From: Leclercia adecarboxylata
GTDB taxonomy: Bacteria > Pseudomonadota > Gammaproteobacteria > Enterobacterales > Enterobacteriaceae
DNA: 46,308 bases
Assembly: GCA_002360945.1 (NCBI GenBank)
Contig: DERO01000012.1
Coordinates: 1 to 46,308, forward strand
Direction: 5' to 3'
Positions 23,092 through 31,204 of this stretch are shown one piece after another. A program made the position numbers and the translations under genes. Numbering within the stretch: the first letter of the stretch is position 1; every line of letters begins with the position of its first letter. Below the pieces are notes generated by a model. That model searched no databases. It had not been told where the DNA came from and worked only from the letters and a program-made list of their open reading frames with translations.

Positions 23092-23598
23092 TTATTTTTT
23101 CGCTTCAACGCCTTCAGCGTCTGAGCGCAGGAGGAATTGTTCCGTGGTATCCGGGATATGCTGGATAAGCCAGTCGGCCATGCGCTGCTCTTCCGCCAGA
23201 ATAGATTCGATGGCAGGGATAGAGGCCACGTCCCCGGCTTTTTTTGCCGCGGCCAGCAGAGAGGTATAGCAGGCGATTTCGAACTGCTCGAAAACGTAGC
23301 CGCTAATCGAGCCTTTCACGATCTCATCCGACGCGGCCATGCCACCCATAGACTGGCCGAACGCCATCATTTTGCTCATGGAGTCTTTTAAAACCGAGCG
23401 GGAAATATCGTTACGATCGAGAATCTCTTCCAGCAGGGTAATCTGGTGCTTGGTTTCAGAAATATGCTGTTCAATACGGGCGCGGACATCAGGGTAATTA
23501 TCGATGCGGCTGGCCATTGATTCGAGCATAGATTCGGCTTGCTTTTCCATGGCGTGAGCATCGCGTAGCCAGTCATGGTAGTGTTCTACGTGATTCAT
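23092..23598 (-). CDS. yciE: YciE, ferritin-like stress protein
   Basis: A 168-residue helical-bundle protein (DUF892 family). It starts MNHVEHYHDWLRDAHAMEKQAE and contains the block DEIVKGSISGYVFEQFEIACY, both as in E. coli YciE. Family members are ferritin-like, and the acidic and His residues on paired helices suggest a dinuclear metal site. The biochemical role is unclear, but the genes are induced in stationary phase and stress. It lies 15 bp before katN and 31 bp after yciF in a single operon. Confidence 0.93.
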   Translation of the reverse strand: MNHVEHYHDWLRDAHAMEKQAESMLESMASRIDNYPDVRARIEQHISETKHQITLLEEILDRNDISRSVLKDSMSKMMAFGQSMGGMAASDEIVKGSISGYVFEQFEIACYTSLLAAAKKAGDVASIPAIESILAEEQRMADWLIQHIPDTTEQFLLRSDAEGVEAKK

Positions 23599-23629
23599 AT
23601 TTTCTTCCTCGGGTTCGGTTAATTCAGAC

Positions 23630-24124
23630 TTACTTTTCCGCTTTCTGATTAATATTACCGACGGCCAGATCGGTCAGTTTAAGATCGGTGGATTTCTCTT
23701 CTTCCAGCGTCTCGGCTAATAATTTTACCGCCTCGGTATAGCCTAATTGCTCCGCCAGGGTGGCGAGCGTGCCATAACTGGCAATTTCGTAGTGTTCGAC
23801 TTTTTGCGCAGCCGCGATCAGTGCTGCATCACGGACTTCATTTTTTTCTGTACTTTCAAGGACTTCATTGGCTTCTTCAATTAAGCCTTCCATCGCCACA
23901 CACTTCATTCTTTTCAGTTTAACGTTGGGCGTTTTCTCAATGAGCTGATCGATGCGTTCAATCTGACCGTGGGTCTCTTCCAGGTGCGCTTTAAACGCAG
24001 CGCTCAGATCCGGGCTGGCGGCTTCGCGGGACAATTTTGCCAGTGCACGGGTCAACTGTTTCTCTGCACTGTAGGTGTCAGAGAGCAGGTGAATAAATAC
24101 ATCCTCTATACTTTTCATATTCAT
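23630..24124 (-). CDS. yciF: YciF, ferritin-like stress protein
   Basis: A 164-residue DUF892 protein nearly identical in pattern to E. coli YciF: MNMKSIEDVFIHLLSDTYSAEKQ at the start, then HLEETHGQIERIDQ, KRMKCVAMEGLIEEANE and KVEHYEIASYGTLATLAEQLGY. The known YciF structure is a dimeric ferritin-like bundle. A GGAGAAAA ribosome site precedes the ATG at 24124; a second ATG two codons later is possible. It is paralogous to yciE, and both lie behind yciG in the general stress operon. Confidence 0.95.
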   Translation of the reverse strand: MNMKSIEDVFIHLLSDTYSAEKQLTRALAKLSREAASPDLSAAFKAHLEETHGQIERIDQLIEKTPNVKLKRMKCVAMEGLIEEANEVLESTEKNEVRDAALIAAAQKVEHYEIASYGTLATLAEQLGYTEAVKLLAETLEEEKSTDLKLTDLAVGNINQKAEK

Positions 24125-24216
24125 ATGCTTTTCTCCAGTGACATAAAAATTCTGCGAGCCCGCGGACTCGCAGAGTACCGATTAAAGTGAAGAACAGGCT
24201 TTAATAATGAGATGAA

Positions 24217-24402
24217 TTAAGAGTTGTCAGATTTACGTCCGCCACCATGGCTATGCTGACCCCCCTTTTTACCTGCTTCAGAAGCGCGCTGCGGATCGTT
24301 TTTGAAATTACCGCCGCTTTGCTGTCCACCTTTTTTCCCTGCTTCAGAGGCCTTTTCACGATCCTGTGCGAAATTACCTGAACCACCACGTTGCTCTGCC
24401 AT
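24217..24402 (-). CDS. yciG: YciG, KGG-repeat stress protein
   Basis: A 61-residue hydrophilic protein with two copies of the KGG-type stress motif (DREKASEAGKKGGQQSGG and DPQRASEAGKKGGQHSHG), a Gly-rich linker and a Ser/Lys/Asp tail. It matches E. coli YciG, an RpoS-dependent small protein with a role in stress and motility. I start at the ATG at 24402, which has GAGGAAAC upstream and gives the known MAEQRGGSGNF start; an upstream in-frame ATG lacks this spacing. It is first in the operon, 92 bp before yciF. Confidence 0.93.
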   Translation of the reverse strand: MAEQRGGSGNFAQDREKASEAGKKGGQQSGGNFKNDPQRASEAGKKGGQHSHGGGRKSDNS

Positions 24403-24473
24403 ATTATGTTTCCTCATATACATCGTTTATGTCAGTAAGATACGTTTTCATTCGTATCCGTTGTCGTTCAGAA

Positions 24474-24484
24474 TTAAATTTAGC
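24474..24484 (-). promoter_or_regulatory. Putative RpoS-type -10 element of the yciGFE-katN operon
   Basis: The minus-strand sequence GCTAAATTTAA (24484 to 24474) fits the extended sigma-S -10 consensus KCTAYRCTTAA at most positions and lies about 72 bp before yciG. RpoS control of this operon is known in enterics. Confidence 0.4.
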
Positions 24485-24987
24485 CAGTATTTTTGAAGAG
24501 TCAAACCGGAATTTTGGAATAATTTCCAGTCCGCGTGATGAGTTGGAAGAAATATCGGCTCGCTTGTTTTTTGGATATTTTACCTCAAGGTGATGTTATC
24601 AAACGACCTTCCGGGATAACGGCTTTGCGCGTTTTTCTCTGTCTCGTTGAAACGCGCGAGTCCAGACGCGGCGGGGCTCTTTACAGATGTTTACATTAGG
24701 GGTAAGCGATGCATAGCGCATAAAAAATTAAAATACGTGGGATTTGTCTTAATTGATTTTATATATTATTCGCAGCGCGGAAGAGTGACTAAAAAATAAT
24801 CTAGCGAAGCGGTTGAGTATATTATGCATGGATTACAGTGGGTCACGGGAAATGCTACTTCTTAAAGAGTAAGCGAAGCGCGGAATTAAATACCCTGATA
24901 AAGTATGATGGTGAATCAGATGCACCAGGCAATACTGAGCCGGAGCGGTGACGCGGTGTCATCCAGGTAGCTGCGACGGTGAGCCAT
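24485..24987. other. Intergenic region without a convincing gene
   Basis: About 500 bases between yciG and the gene at 24988. Only very short frames occur (the longest with a start is about 20 codons, from 24908). One clear structure is a hairpin with perfect 8-bp arms GCGCGTTT (24627-24634) and AAACGCGC (24650-24657). AT-rich sequence with TATATTATG near 24817 could hold the promoter of the next gene. I see no RNA gene I can name. Confidence 0.5.
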
Positions 24988-25506
24988 ATGATTGATTTCA
25001 TTTCGGGTATTCTGATCCACACCCCGGTCTGGGTGTATCTCATCCTGCTGTTTCTGATTAGCCGGGGCATAAAAGCACGCAAACCGGCGACCGTGGCGCT
25101 GGAGAAGCTGGCCATTATCCCGGCTATTTTTCTGCTCTGGGATGTCTACGATCTGCTGGTTTTCCGCAAGCTGACGCTGGCGACCGGTTCCCTGTGGCTG
25201 GTGGGATTACTCAGCGGCGCGGCGATGGGCTACATCCTGATCAAACGCACGGCGGTGGCGCGTGCCGCTGCGCCACGTAGCATCTATCGCGAGGCGGACT
25301 ACTCGGCCCTGCCGTTTATGATGCTGGCCTTTGCGGTGAAGTACGTACTGGGGGTGATGAGCGCCATCGTGCCCGAGGTACTGCAGCGGCCTGGGGTGAG
25401 CGCGTTCGTCATCATCACCGGCGGGTTGTTCGCCGGGGTGTTTGTCGGCAAGTTTGTGCGCTATGTGCGAGTGTATCTGGCGGCGGAAGTGCAGGAGGCG
25501 GGTTGA
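24988..25506 (+). CDS. DUF6622-like integral membrane protein
   Basis: A 172-residue protein with four to five hydrophobic segments: about residues 5-25 (ISGILIHTPVWVYLILLFLI), 37-57, 63-85, 100-125 and 140-160. SRGIKARKPATVAL follows the first helix and is typical of the family I know as DUF6622. No transport or catalytic motif is visible and no function is known to me. The ATG at 24988 has GGTGAG upstream; a GTG three codons earlier (24979) is an alternative. A REP element follows at 25533. Confidence 0.78.
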   Translation: MIDFISGILIHTPVWVYLILLFLISRGIKARKPATVALEKLAIIPAIFLLWDVYDLLVFRKLTLATGSLWLVGLLSGAAMGYILIKRTAVARAAAPRSIYREADYSALPFMMLAFAVKYVLGVMSAIVPEVLQRPGVSAFVIITGGLFAGVFVGKFVRYVRVYLAAEVQEAG

Positions 25507-25532
25507 GGGGGAGGACGCACTGGCGTGACATT

Positions 25533-25564
25533 GCCGGGTGGCGGCTACGCCTTACCCGGCCTAC
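25533..25564. repeat. 31-bp REP element, copy 1
   Basis: GCCGGGTGGCGGCTACGCC and the following bases are identical over 31 bases to the complement of 26481-26511 and to 40142-40172. Together with the inverted copy at 26481 it brackets higBA. Confidence 0.85.
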
Positions 25565-25598
25565 GAAGTGCTTCTTCTCCTTGAGCAAGAGAGCAGCA

Positions 25599-25943
25599 TT
25601 ACGCTACAGACGATGGCGCTTTTCTCTTCGCCAGCATCTCTGCGGCGGTGATGATCTGCCGATGCTCCGCCTGCATGCGCTCGTCGTGCTGAATTTCCCA
25701 GATATCGACATTCAGCTGCAAGTTCAGCCAGAACTCAATGGTGGTATCAAATGCCCGGGCAAGCCGCACGGCCATATCCGTGGTCAGCTTTCGGTTGTTA
25801 TTGACCAGCGCGCTGACGCTGTTTCTGTGCACGTTAAGCATCACGGCCAGATCGGCAATTTTTAAATGCAGCGGCTCAAGAAATTCGTTAAGCAGAATAT
25901 CGCCGGGTGTGGTGGGTTTACGGGTACTGTTTGTGAATGCCAT
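25599..25943 (-). CDS. higA: HigA-type antitoxin and repressor
   Basis: A 114-residue XRE-family protein. The N-terminal RKPTTPGDILLNEFLEPL and the helix-turn-helix IADLAVMLNVHRNSVSALVNN (about 29-49) are typical of HigA/VapI antitoxins. KLTTDMAVRLARAFDTTIEFWLNLQ follows. It should bind and neutralise HigB and repress the operon. I start at the ATG at 25943; the frame is open for another 25 codons into the higB end but lacks sense there. The toxin gene comes first and the gap is 43 bp, the usual higBA order. The operator is predicted at 26343-26367. Confidence 0.92.
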   Translation of the reverse strand: MAFTNSTRKPTTPGDILLNEFLEPLHLKIADLAVMLNVHRNSVSALVNNNRKLTTDMAVRLARAFDTTIEFWLNLQLNVDIWEIQHDERMQAEHRQIITAAEMLAKRKAPSSVA

Positions 25944-25986
25944 TTTATGACCTGCCTTGTTTAGCGGGTGTCCTCTACTGCATCGC

Positions 25987-26310
25987 TCACCGGTGAGCAT
26001 GGTAGGTATGAGGATCAAGATAAATCCCTTTCGCCTTACCGCCTGACCAGATAAAAATCAGCCGGTATTGCCTGTTCACGCGTATCGAATAACAACCCAG
26101 AAGCGGCGAGTTCAACGCCTCCAGCATGTTACCTGGCGGGCTGCGCAGATCCCGATACGAGGTCGCTGCGTTGATGATGTCGAGCTTTCGCATCAGGGCT
26201 GACGCTATCTCTGCCGGGATTTTTCCATGCGGACGTCCATACAGAAAAAAATCCTCAAGCCAGGTATCGCGAAAGTCAGAGATGCTCCTTAACGTAAGTG
26301 GTGTAGTCAT
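25987..26310 (-). CDS. higB: HigB-type toxin (RelE/ParE superfamily)
   Basis: A 107-residue basic protein of the plasmid-killer family. The blocks LEDFFLYGRPHGKIPAEIASALMRKLDIINAA, DLRSPPGNMLEALNSP and the C-terminal YSIRVNRQYRLIFIW match HigB. Members are ribosome-dependent mRNA interferases that stop translation when freed from HigA. The segment YLDPHTYHAHR ends the protein as usual. AGGATGGAG precedes the ATG. The length is normal and there is no break, so the module is probably functional. Confidence 0.92.
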   Translation of the reverse strand: MTTPLTLRSISDFRDTWLEDFFLYGRPHGKIPAEIASALMRKLDIINAATSYRDLRSPPGNMLEALNSPLLGCYSIRVNRQYRLIFIWSGGKAKGIYLDPHTYHAHR

Positions 26311-26334
26311 TCTCCATCCTGGTGAACGTGAGTC

Positions 26335-26367
26335 AGTCTAATGCACTCATGCACTGTGTGCAAGTGC
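26335..26367 (-). promoter_or_regulatory. higBA promoter with palindromic operator
   Basis: On the minus strand TTGCAC (26363-26358) and TAGACT (26340-26335) are separated by exactly 17 bp. Between and over them lie repeated GCACT and AGTGC boxes (26343-26347, 26351-26355, 26363-26367) that form inverted repeats. This is the layout expected of autoregulation by the HigA-HigB complex. Confidence 0.7.
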
Positions 26368-26480
26368 GTTTGTTTACATTCTCCGTGATGGCAAATTAAC
26401 CTGAAGTTTTAGCGTGGGGAAGCGTAGCGCGGGGGAAAATGTAAAGACTGCGAGGCGTCTTCAGAAAAGGGGCAAGGGCG

Positions 26481-26511
26481 TAGGCCGGGTAAGGCGTAGC
26501 CGCCACCCGGC
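26481..26511. repeat. 31-bp REP element, copy 2 (inverted)
   Basis: The exact reverse complement of 25533-25563. The two copies point toward each other around higBA, about 950 bp apart. Confidence 0.85.
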
Positions 26512-26531
26512 GATGTTCCACCGATGCAACC

Positions 26532-27425
26532 TTACAGCTCAAACGCCCCTTCCATAGTCATCACACAGCTGCCGCCCACCCGTACCACGGGTTTGCCTGA
26601 CGAGGCGTCATACCCTGAGTAAAGCAAACTTGCCCGCCCCATATCCACGCCCTGACTCACCTGAAGCGCCAGCGTGGTGTGATCCTGAAGCCGGGCCAGC
26701 AGGGCGGTTACCGCGGCGGTGGCGCTGCCGGTCGCCGGATCTTCCGTCATGCGCGGGGTCAACATCCGCGCCTGCAGATCGCCTGGCTCATCGGCATCTT
26801 TATCCCGGGTATAAGCATAAACAGAGACCGCGCCATCCAGCGGCAGAGTTGCGCGAAAGCCCTGCAAATTCGGCACGCAGCGGCGAAGCGCATCCCGCGA
26901 GGCGAGTTCCACCACCAGAAACGGCAGGCCAACCGAGGCAACAACGGGGTTATGCGTGTCGGTACGGATATCCTCCGCCGTCAGTGACAGGCAGGCGGCG
27001 ACCTGTCCCGGGCTGACTTCGGAGCGGCAGGATAAGGCCTCCGGTGTAACAAGTTCGGCGCCGGTCACCGTGCCGTTGTCTTTTAACAGCCTGACGGGAA
27101 CCAGCCCGGCGATTTCCTCGAACAGCAGCGTCCCGGGCAGAGACGTCTCGTTCATTGCGGCATAGCTTGCCAGCACAAACGCCGTGCCGACGTTGGGATG
27201 GCCTGCGAACGGAATTTCACGCGAGGGGGTAAAAATCCGCACCCGCGCGGTATGGGCAGCATCGTCGGGAGCAAGAACAAAGGTCGTTTCACTGTAGCCA
27301 AACTCCACGGCGATCCGCTGCATTTGCTCCGTGCTCAGACCCTCTGCGTCTAATACGACGGCGACGGGATTGCCCTGAAAGGGTTTATCGGTAAAAACAT
27401 CGGCCACGACATAACGTCTTTTCAT
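26532..27425 (-). CDS. PhzF-family isomerase/epimerase-like protein
   Basis: A 297-residue protein of the PhzF/YddE family, which folds like diaminopimelate epimerase as two similar halves. [22 protein letters not shown] at the start contains the conserved FxGNP, then GYSETTFVL with the catalytic Glu, [15 protein letters not shown], and in the second half [20 protein letters not shown]. These are the family signatures. The substrate is unknown; PhzF itself acts in phenazine synthesis, but no other phenazine gene is near. I start at the ATG at 27425, which has AGGACAGGT upstream, because the longer frame adds 20 unrelated residues. Confidence 0.9.
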   Translation of the reverse strand: MKRRYVVADVFTDKPFQGNPVAVVLDAEGLSTEQMQRIAVEFGYSETTFVLAPDDAAHTARVRIFTPSREIPFAGHPNVGTAFVLASYAAMNETSLPGTLLFEEIAGLVPVRLLKDNGTVTGAELVTPEALSCRSEVSPGQVAACLSLTAEDIRTDTHNPVVASVGLPFLVVELASRDALRRCVPNLQGFRATLPLDGAVSVYAYTRDKDADEPGDLQARMLTPRMTEDPATGSATAAVTALLARLQDHTTLALQVSQGVDMGRASLLYSGYDASSGKPVVRVGGSCVMTMEGAFEL

Positions 27426-27568
27426 TACCTGTCCTGAATGAAGTGATTGAAAGTACACCGGTAACGTTACTCCTTCGGCACACACGGGAAAATGAAAAAC
27501 GTAACGGCAGGTAGACTAAGACGCATTGACGAACCTGAATCATCAGTCTGTTCCACAGGAGAACGCGA

Positions 27569-27955
27569 ATGTTCACCCATATGCGCATTGCCAGACCCGT
27601 TACCGACCTCGGGAGATCGCTTCAGATGTACAGCCAGGGATTAGGCCTGCAAAAACTTGCCGACTTCGAGGATCATCAGGGCTTCAGCGGCATTATGTTA
27701 GGGGATAAGAATTTGCCCTGGCATCTCGAATTCACGGTTTGTCACCATCATCCCGTCCAGCCTCTGCACACCGAAGAGGACCTGTTCGTTCTCTATTATC
27801 CCGATAACGCGGAGTGGGAGCAGGCCTGCGCCCGGATGATCGACGCGGGTTTCAGCGGGGTGGATTCATTTAACCCCTACTGGGACGTGAACGGACGCAC
27901 CTTCGTGGATCGCGACGGCTACCGGGTGGTTTTGCAGAACCGGGCGTGGGGTTGA
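27569..27955 (+). CDS. VOC-family (glyoxalase/bleomycin-resistance fold) protein
   Basis: A 128-residue protein with two beta-alpha-beta-beta-beta units. RIARPVTDLGRSLQMYSQGLGLQKLADF is a classic first module. HLEFT (metal-ligand glutamate), a second module with DLFVLYYPDNAEWEQACARMIDAGF, and FVDRDGYRVVLQNRAWG follow. It resembles the YycE group. Likely a metal-dependent lyase, dioxygenase or resistance-type binding protein; the substrate is unknown. AGGAGAACGCG precedes the ATG. The gene is alone on its strand, divergent from the PhzF gene, and ends at a bidirectional hairpin. Confidence 0.88.
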   Translation: MFTHMRIARPVTDLGRSLQMYSQGLGLQKLADFEDHQGFSGIMLGDKNLPWHLEFTVCHHHPVQPLHTEEDLFVLYYPDNAEWEQACARMIDAGFSGVDSFNPYWDVNGRTFVDRDGYRVVLQNRAWG

Positions 27956-27963
27956 ATGCACAC

Positions 27964-27986
27964 AAAGGAGCGGAGTCCGCTCCTTT
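27964..27986. terminator. Bidirectional terminator hairpin
   Basis: AAAGGAGCGG and CCGCTCCTTT form a perfect 10-bp stem with a 3-base loop between the convergent VOC and NUDIX genes. A- and T-rich ends on both sides fit termination in both directions. Confidence 0.75.
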
Positions 27987-27994
27987 AGCGTCAC

Positions 27995-28618
27995 TCAGTC
28001 GAAAAAGGTCGGGCGATCGGACGTGGCGATCGCCATGCTGACCTCCAGCTCTTCGGCCACGATCCGCGTCAGCGATAACGGCGGGAGGTCATTGATGTCG
28101 AAGAAGCCGAGGCTGGTGGTTTCGTGGTTGATCGCCAGGCTGCCGCCGGTCTCTTCACACAGAAAGATAAGCTTATAGACATGCCACGGCAGGGGCGGAT
28201 GGCCGTGCAGATTACGATCCCAGACGCCGAGCAGTTTGGTGGCTTTGACCTGCAGCCCCGTCTCTTCTGCAACTTCACGGCAGACGGCGGTAGAGGGCGT
28301 GTCCCCCACATCGGCCCAGCCGCCGGGTAGGCTCCATAAGCCATCTTCCGCTTCCCGGACCATCAACAGCTTGCCGTCACGCAGAATAAAGGCGCGCACG
28401 TCCGTTTTCGGCGTCGCGTAACCGGATTCGGTTACATGATGGAGCGTCTGCGCGTCGATATCGAAGCGCGAAGCCATCAGCTCCGCGGCGATTTGACGAA
28501 GAGATTCATAACGTTCGGTATCAAATACGTCTTTCGAAAAGGTTAACCCGGTCTGGGCAATCGCGTTCAGTTTTTGATACAGGGCGTTGATATCGTTATC
28601 TTTCACCGCTTCCGGCAT
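27995..28618 (-). CDS. NUDIX hydrolase with N-terminal helical domain
   Basis: A 207-residue protein. Residues 1-60 form the Nudix_hydro_N-type helical domain (ALYQKLNAIAQTGLTFSKDVFDTERYESLR). The NUDIX box follows (about 97-119), GGWADVGDTPSTAVCREVAEETG, with the REVAEE metal site intact and Asp in place of the first Glu, as in related proteins of this group. It probably hydrolyses a nucleoside diphosphate derivative such as ADP-ribose or a nucleotide sugar. The substrate is not readable from sequence. The start has a good context, and no longer reading is needed. Confidence 0.9.
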   Translation of the reverse strand: MPEAVKDNDINALYQKLNAIAQTGLTFSKDVFDTERYESLRQIAAELMASRFDIDAQTLHHVTESGYATPKTDVRAFILRDGKLLMVREAEDGLWSLPGGWADVGDTPSTAVCREVAEETGLQVKATKLLGVWDRNLHGHPPLPWHVYKLIFLCEETGGSLAINHETTSLGFFDINDLPPLSLTRIVAEELEVSMAIATSDRPTFFD

Positions 28619-28678
28619 TTTGCACCTCTGTTATATAGACAGGAAGTAGCACCCTACCAGTTAAATCAGAGAGAGAAC

Positions 28679-28699
28679 ATCGCGGAAGCGGTTCGCGAT
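28679..28699. terminator. Hairpin after the SnoaL-like gene
   Basis: ATCGCG and CGCGAT arms with a 9-base loop, 3 bp beyond the stop of the gene at 28703. There is no T-run, so the terminator role is tentative. Confidence 0.4.
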
Positions 28700-28702
28700 C
28701 GG

Positions 28703-29284
28703 TCAGGCTGCCAGCCAGCGCTTAGCCTCAGCTTTCATGGTGGCCTCCAGTTCGCTGCCGCGAGTAGCAAATACGCGCGCCAGCGGGAAGCCGCTCTGCT
28801 CCAGCAGATACGCCAGCGCAGCATATTCCCGCGGGTATTTCGCCACGACTTTCTGGTCAATTTCTACAGGCCCCATCGGGAAGGTAAATGTCCCCATGTC
28901 GTAAACGCTCTGACGACGGAACAGCCGCCACACGCCGTCTCGTTTTTCGGCCAGGTCGTAGAAGCGGTTGTGGCATTCGCAGCCGATATTCAGCTTCACA
29001 TTCTCGGCGATGATGATGGCGTTGGTTTCGAGGATCGCTTTATTGCCGGTGGCATTAAACGTCACTGCGGGCGTGGCGATAAGGTGTTTGGTGCGTAAAT
29101 CCGATGCCCCCATGCGCATGGAGCCCTCGACAAAATCGCTTCCCAGCCCTTCAAACCAGGTGATCTCAATGGTGCCATCCGGATGGAAAAGGTCGCGCAA
29201 CTGTTCCCATTCGCCCAGATCCCGGTGCACCCAGCCATTCATCAGATCGTTGAGTTGCTGACGGTCGTTGTGTTGATCATTCAT
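28703..29284 (-). CDS. SnoaL-like / NTF2-fold protein
   Basis: A 193-residue protein with the SnoaL/NTF2-like alpha-beta barrel: an N-terminal helix (RQQLNDLMNGWVHRDLGEWEQLRDLFHPDGTIEI), the TKHLIATPAVTFNATGNKAILET strand pair, and VWRLFRRQSVYDMGTF. Members are small hydrolases, isomerases or dehydratase-like proteins, usually in catabolic pathways. The extra 50 C-terminal residues, helical and ending KRWLAA, are longer than a bare NTF2 domain. The start at 29284 has CAGGAGC upstream; the open frame continues 27 codons but without a site. It is divergent from the LysR gene at 29394, which likely controls it. Confidence 0.85.
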   Translation of the reverse strand: MNDQHNDRQQLNDLMNGWVHRDLGEWEQLRDLFHPDGTIEITWFEGLGSDFVEGSMRMGASDLRTKHLIATPAVTFNATGNKAILETNAIIIAENVKLNIGCECHNRFYDLAEKRDGVWRLFRRQSVYDMGTFTFPMGPVEIDQKVVAKYPREYAALAYLLEQSGFPLARVFATRGSELEATMKAEAKRWLAA

Positions 29285-29393
29285 CGCTTTTGCTCCTGTG
29301 AGTTGACGGGATGCAGTGTGGCGCGAAAAAACGATAAAATGAAATAGAGAGATATGACTAATCAATCAGTTTTAATTATCGATGGGGTCGGGC

Positions 29394-30269
29394 ATGGAGT
29401 TACGTCATCTGCGGTATTTTTTGGCTGTCGCCGAAGAGGGCCACTTTGGCCGGGCGGCGGCGCGGCTCAACATCGTTCAGCCCGCCCTGAGCATGCAGAT
29501 CAAGGCGCTGGAGGAGGAGCTGGGCGGGGCGCTTTTTATCCGTACCAGCCGTCGGGTGGAGCTGACCGACGCCGGGCTACTGCTGCAGGCTGAAGCCCGG
29601 CGGACGCTGGAGCAGGTCGAGCACACCCGCTTAAGCGTAGAGCGCGCCCTGCGCGGGGAGACGGGGCGGGTCCGGGTGGGCTTTGCCGGGAACGCCATTT
29701 TTAGCGGCAAGTTGATCGCCGACCTGCGCCTGTTTCGCCAGCGCTTTCCGGATGCGGAGCTGCTGATCCACGAAGCGGGCCCACAGGAGCAGGTCGAGGC
29801 CATTCTTGCCGGACAGCTGGACATCGGTTATACCCCCGCACACAGCAATATTGCGGCCCCGGATATTGCGGTCAGGCGTATAGGTGACTGGGAGATACAC
29901 GTCGCGCTGCCTGACGATCATCCCCTCGCGCAGCATGCGACCTTAACGGTCGACATGCTGGCCGGGCAACCCCTGGTCCTCTATGAGGCGCACGACGTGC
30001 ATGAGCATCTGTTTATCATGCTCACGCAAAAGCTGGGGGAGAAGTGTCATATCGCCTACCGCTCGGGCAGCACACTGAGCACGCTGGCGATAGCGGCAAC
30101 CGGGCTGGCGCTGGCCCTGGTGCCGACACCCCTGCAGCAGGTGGCTATTCCGGGCCTGGTGTATCGCCCGCTGGATGAATCCGATTTAACCGCCAATCTG
30201 GTGTTAATCAGCCGATGCCAGCCAACGAGTGAAACGGTAAAAGCTTACCTTAAGCTCGCGACCGGCTAG
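29394..30269 (+). CDS. LysR-family transcriptional regulator
   Basis: A 291-residue regulator. MELRHLRYFLAVAEEGHFGRAAARLN is the textbook LysR start, followed by QPALSMQIKALEEELGGALFIRTSRRVELT. From about residue 90 a periplasmic-binding-type effector domain follows (VRVGFAGNAIFSG). It resembles the CatR/BenM-like group in the N-terminal spelling. The start at 29394 is chosen by alignment to the family; the ribosome site is weak. It is divergent from the SnoaL-like gene with 109 bp between starts, so it probably controls that gene and itself. The 3' end is 3 bp from the convergent pseudouridine synthase gene, with no visible terminator. Confidence 0.93.
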   Translation: MELRHLRYFLAVAEEGHFGRAAARLNIVQPALSMQIKALEEELGGALFIRTSRRVELTDAGLLLQAEARRTLEQVEHTRLSVERALRGETGRVRVGFAGNAIFSGKLIADLRLFRQRFPDAELLIHEAGPQEQVEAILAGQLDIGYTPAHSNIAAPDIAVRRIGDWEIHVALPDDHPLAQHATLTVDMLAGQPLVLYEAHDVHEHLFIMLTQKLGEKCHIAYRSGSTLSTLAIAATGLALALVPTPLQQVAIPGLVYRPLDESDLTANLVLISRCQPTSETVKAYLKLATG

Positions 30270-30272
30270 ATT

Positions 30273-30959
30273 TCAGAACGGGCTGGCGTTGCGGGCAACG
30301 ATCGGCTCCCTGCTGACGGGATGGGCAAAATGCAGCTCGCTGGCGTGCAGCATCAGCCGCGGCGTCCGTTCGGTGCCGGGCGGCAGGAGCCCGCCATACA
30401 GATCGCAGCCCAGGATCGGGTGGCCCAGCTGCTGGCAGTGAATGCGCAGCTGGTGGGTGCGCCCGGTCTCCGGGATGAGTTCAACCCGCGTCACCGGCAC
30501 CCTCCCTTCGTGATAAAAACGCTCCACCACACGATAGCGGGAGCGGGCAGGTTTGCCGTTGATAGCGCAAATCGACATCAGCGGAAACAGCGCCGGATCT
30601 TTCGCAATGGGCGCATCTATCACCCCGTCGTCATCGGCCAGATGGCCGCAGAGCAGGGCGGTGTAGATTTTGGTCACGCTGCGCTGGCTGAACTGCTGGC
30701 ACAGGGCGGCATTGATTGCCTTGTTACGGGCAATCACCATCAGCCCGGAGGTGCCGAAATCAAGGCGATGAACCAGAGTGCAGCCGGGGAAAGTCTGCAC
30801 CAGCCGGTAGTGCACGGAATCAAGATTTTGCGGATTCTTCCCCGACAGGCTGAGCAGCCCGCTGGGCTTATTTATCAGCACCAGATGATCGTCCTGCCAC
30901 AGCGTCTCTATCGGGTCGTGGCACGGCGGGGCAATAAAGGTATCGATAATGGCAGACAT
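30273..30959 (-). CDS. RluA-family RNA pseudouridine synthase
   Basis: A 228-residue enzyme. INKPSGLLSLSGKNP, then VHRLDFGTSGLMVIA with the catalytic Asp67, KIYTALLCGHL, PETGRTHQLRIHCQQLGHPILGCDLYG and the C-terminal LMLHASELHFAHP are the RluA-family motifs. It resembles RluA in size but differs enough that the RNA target is not predictable. I start at 30959 (MSAIIDTF), although no good ribosome site is visible there. The frame stays open upstream to 31061 and another start (31058 or 31049) is possible. Confidence 0.9.
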   Translation of the reverse strand: MSAIIDTFIAPPCHDPIETLWQDDHLVLINKPSGLLSLSGKNPQNLDSVHYRLVQTFPGCTLVHRLDFGTSGLMVIARNKAINAALCQQFSQRSVTKIYTALLCGHLADDDGVIDAPIAKDPALFPLMSICAINGKPARSRYRVVERFYHEGRVPVTRVELIPETGRTHQLRIHCQQLGHPILGCDLYGGLLPPGTERTPRLMLHASELHFAHPVSREPIVARNASPF

Positions 30960-31140
30960 CAGGCTGACCGGAGGAAAAAAGAGAGAGGGATGATAACCAA
31001 TTTGCAGCGGACTGGCGAATCGGGCTAAGGGCCAGATAAGGTTACGCATCCGGATCATCAAGTTTTCACGCTGCGCTTCTCCGCGTCTTTAGTTATTCAC
31101 TCCGTTTTTTCCATTTCGCCTGAATATCGATTTTATTCGC

Positions 31141-31167
31141 TCAACGCGGCTTCCTGGTTGCCGATAA
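31141..31167 (+). promoter_or_regulatory. Sigma-28 (FliA) type promoter of the chemoreceptor gene
   Basis: GCCGATAA (31160-31167) is an exact sigma-28 -10 box. Eleven bp upstream lies TCAACGCG, a partial match to TAAAGTTT. The site is about 38 bp before the receptor start and fits flagellar class-3 expression. Confidence 0.65.
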
Positions 31168-31204
31168 AGACCCTAATTAATTTTATGGTATGCAAGGGGA
31201 CAAC

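Noticed and set aside
24855..25115. 86-residue minus-strand frame
   Set aside because: It lies mostly opposite the DUF6622-like gene and has no ribosome site or family features.
25599..26018. HigA start at 26018
   Set aside because: The extra 25 residues overlap the higB end and lack a ribosome site; the ATG at 25943 begins the known family start.
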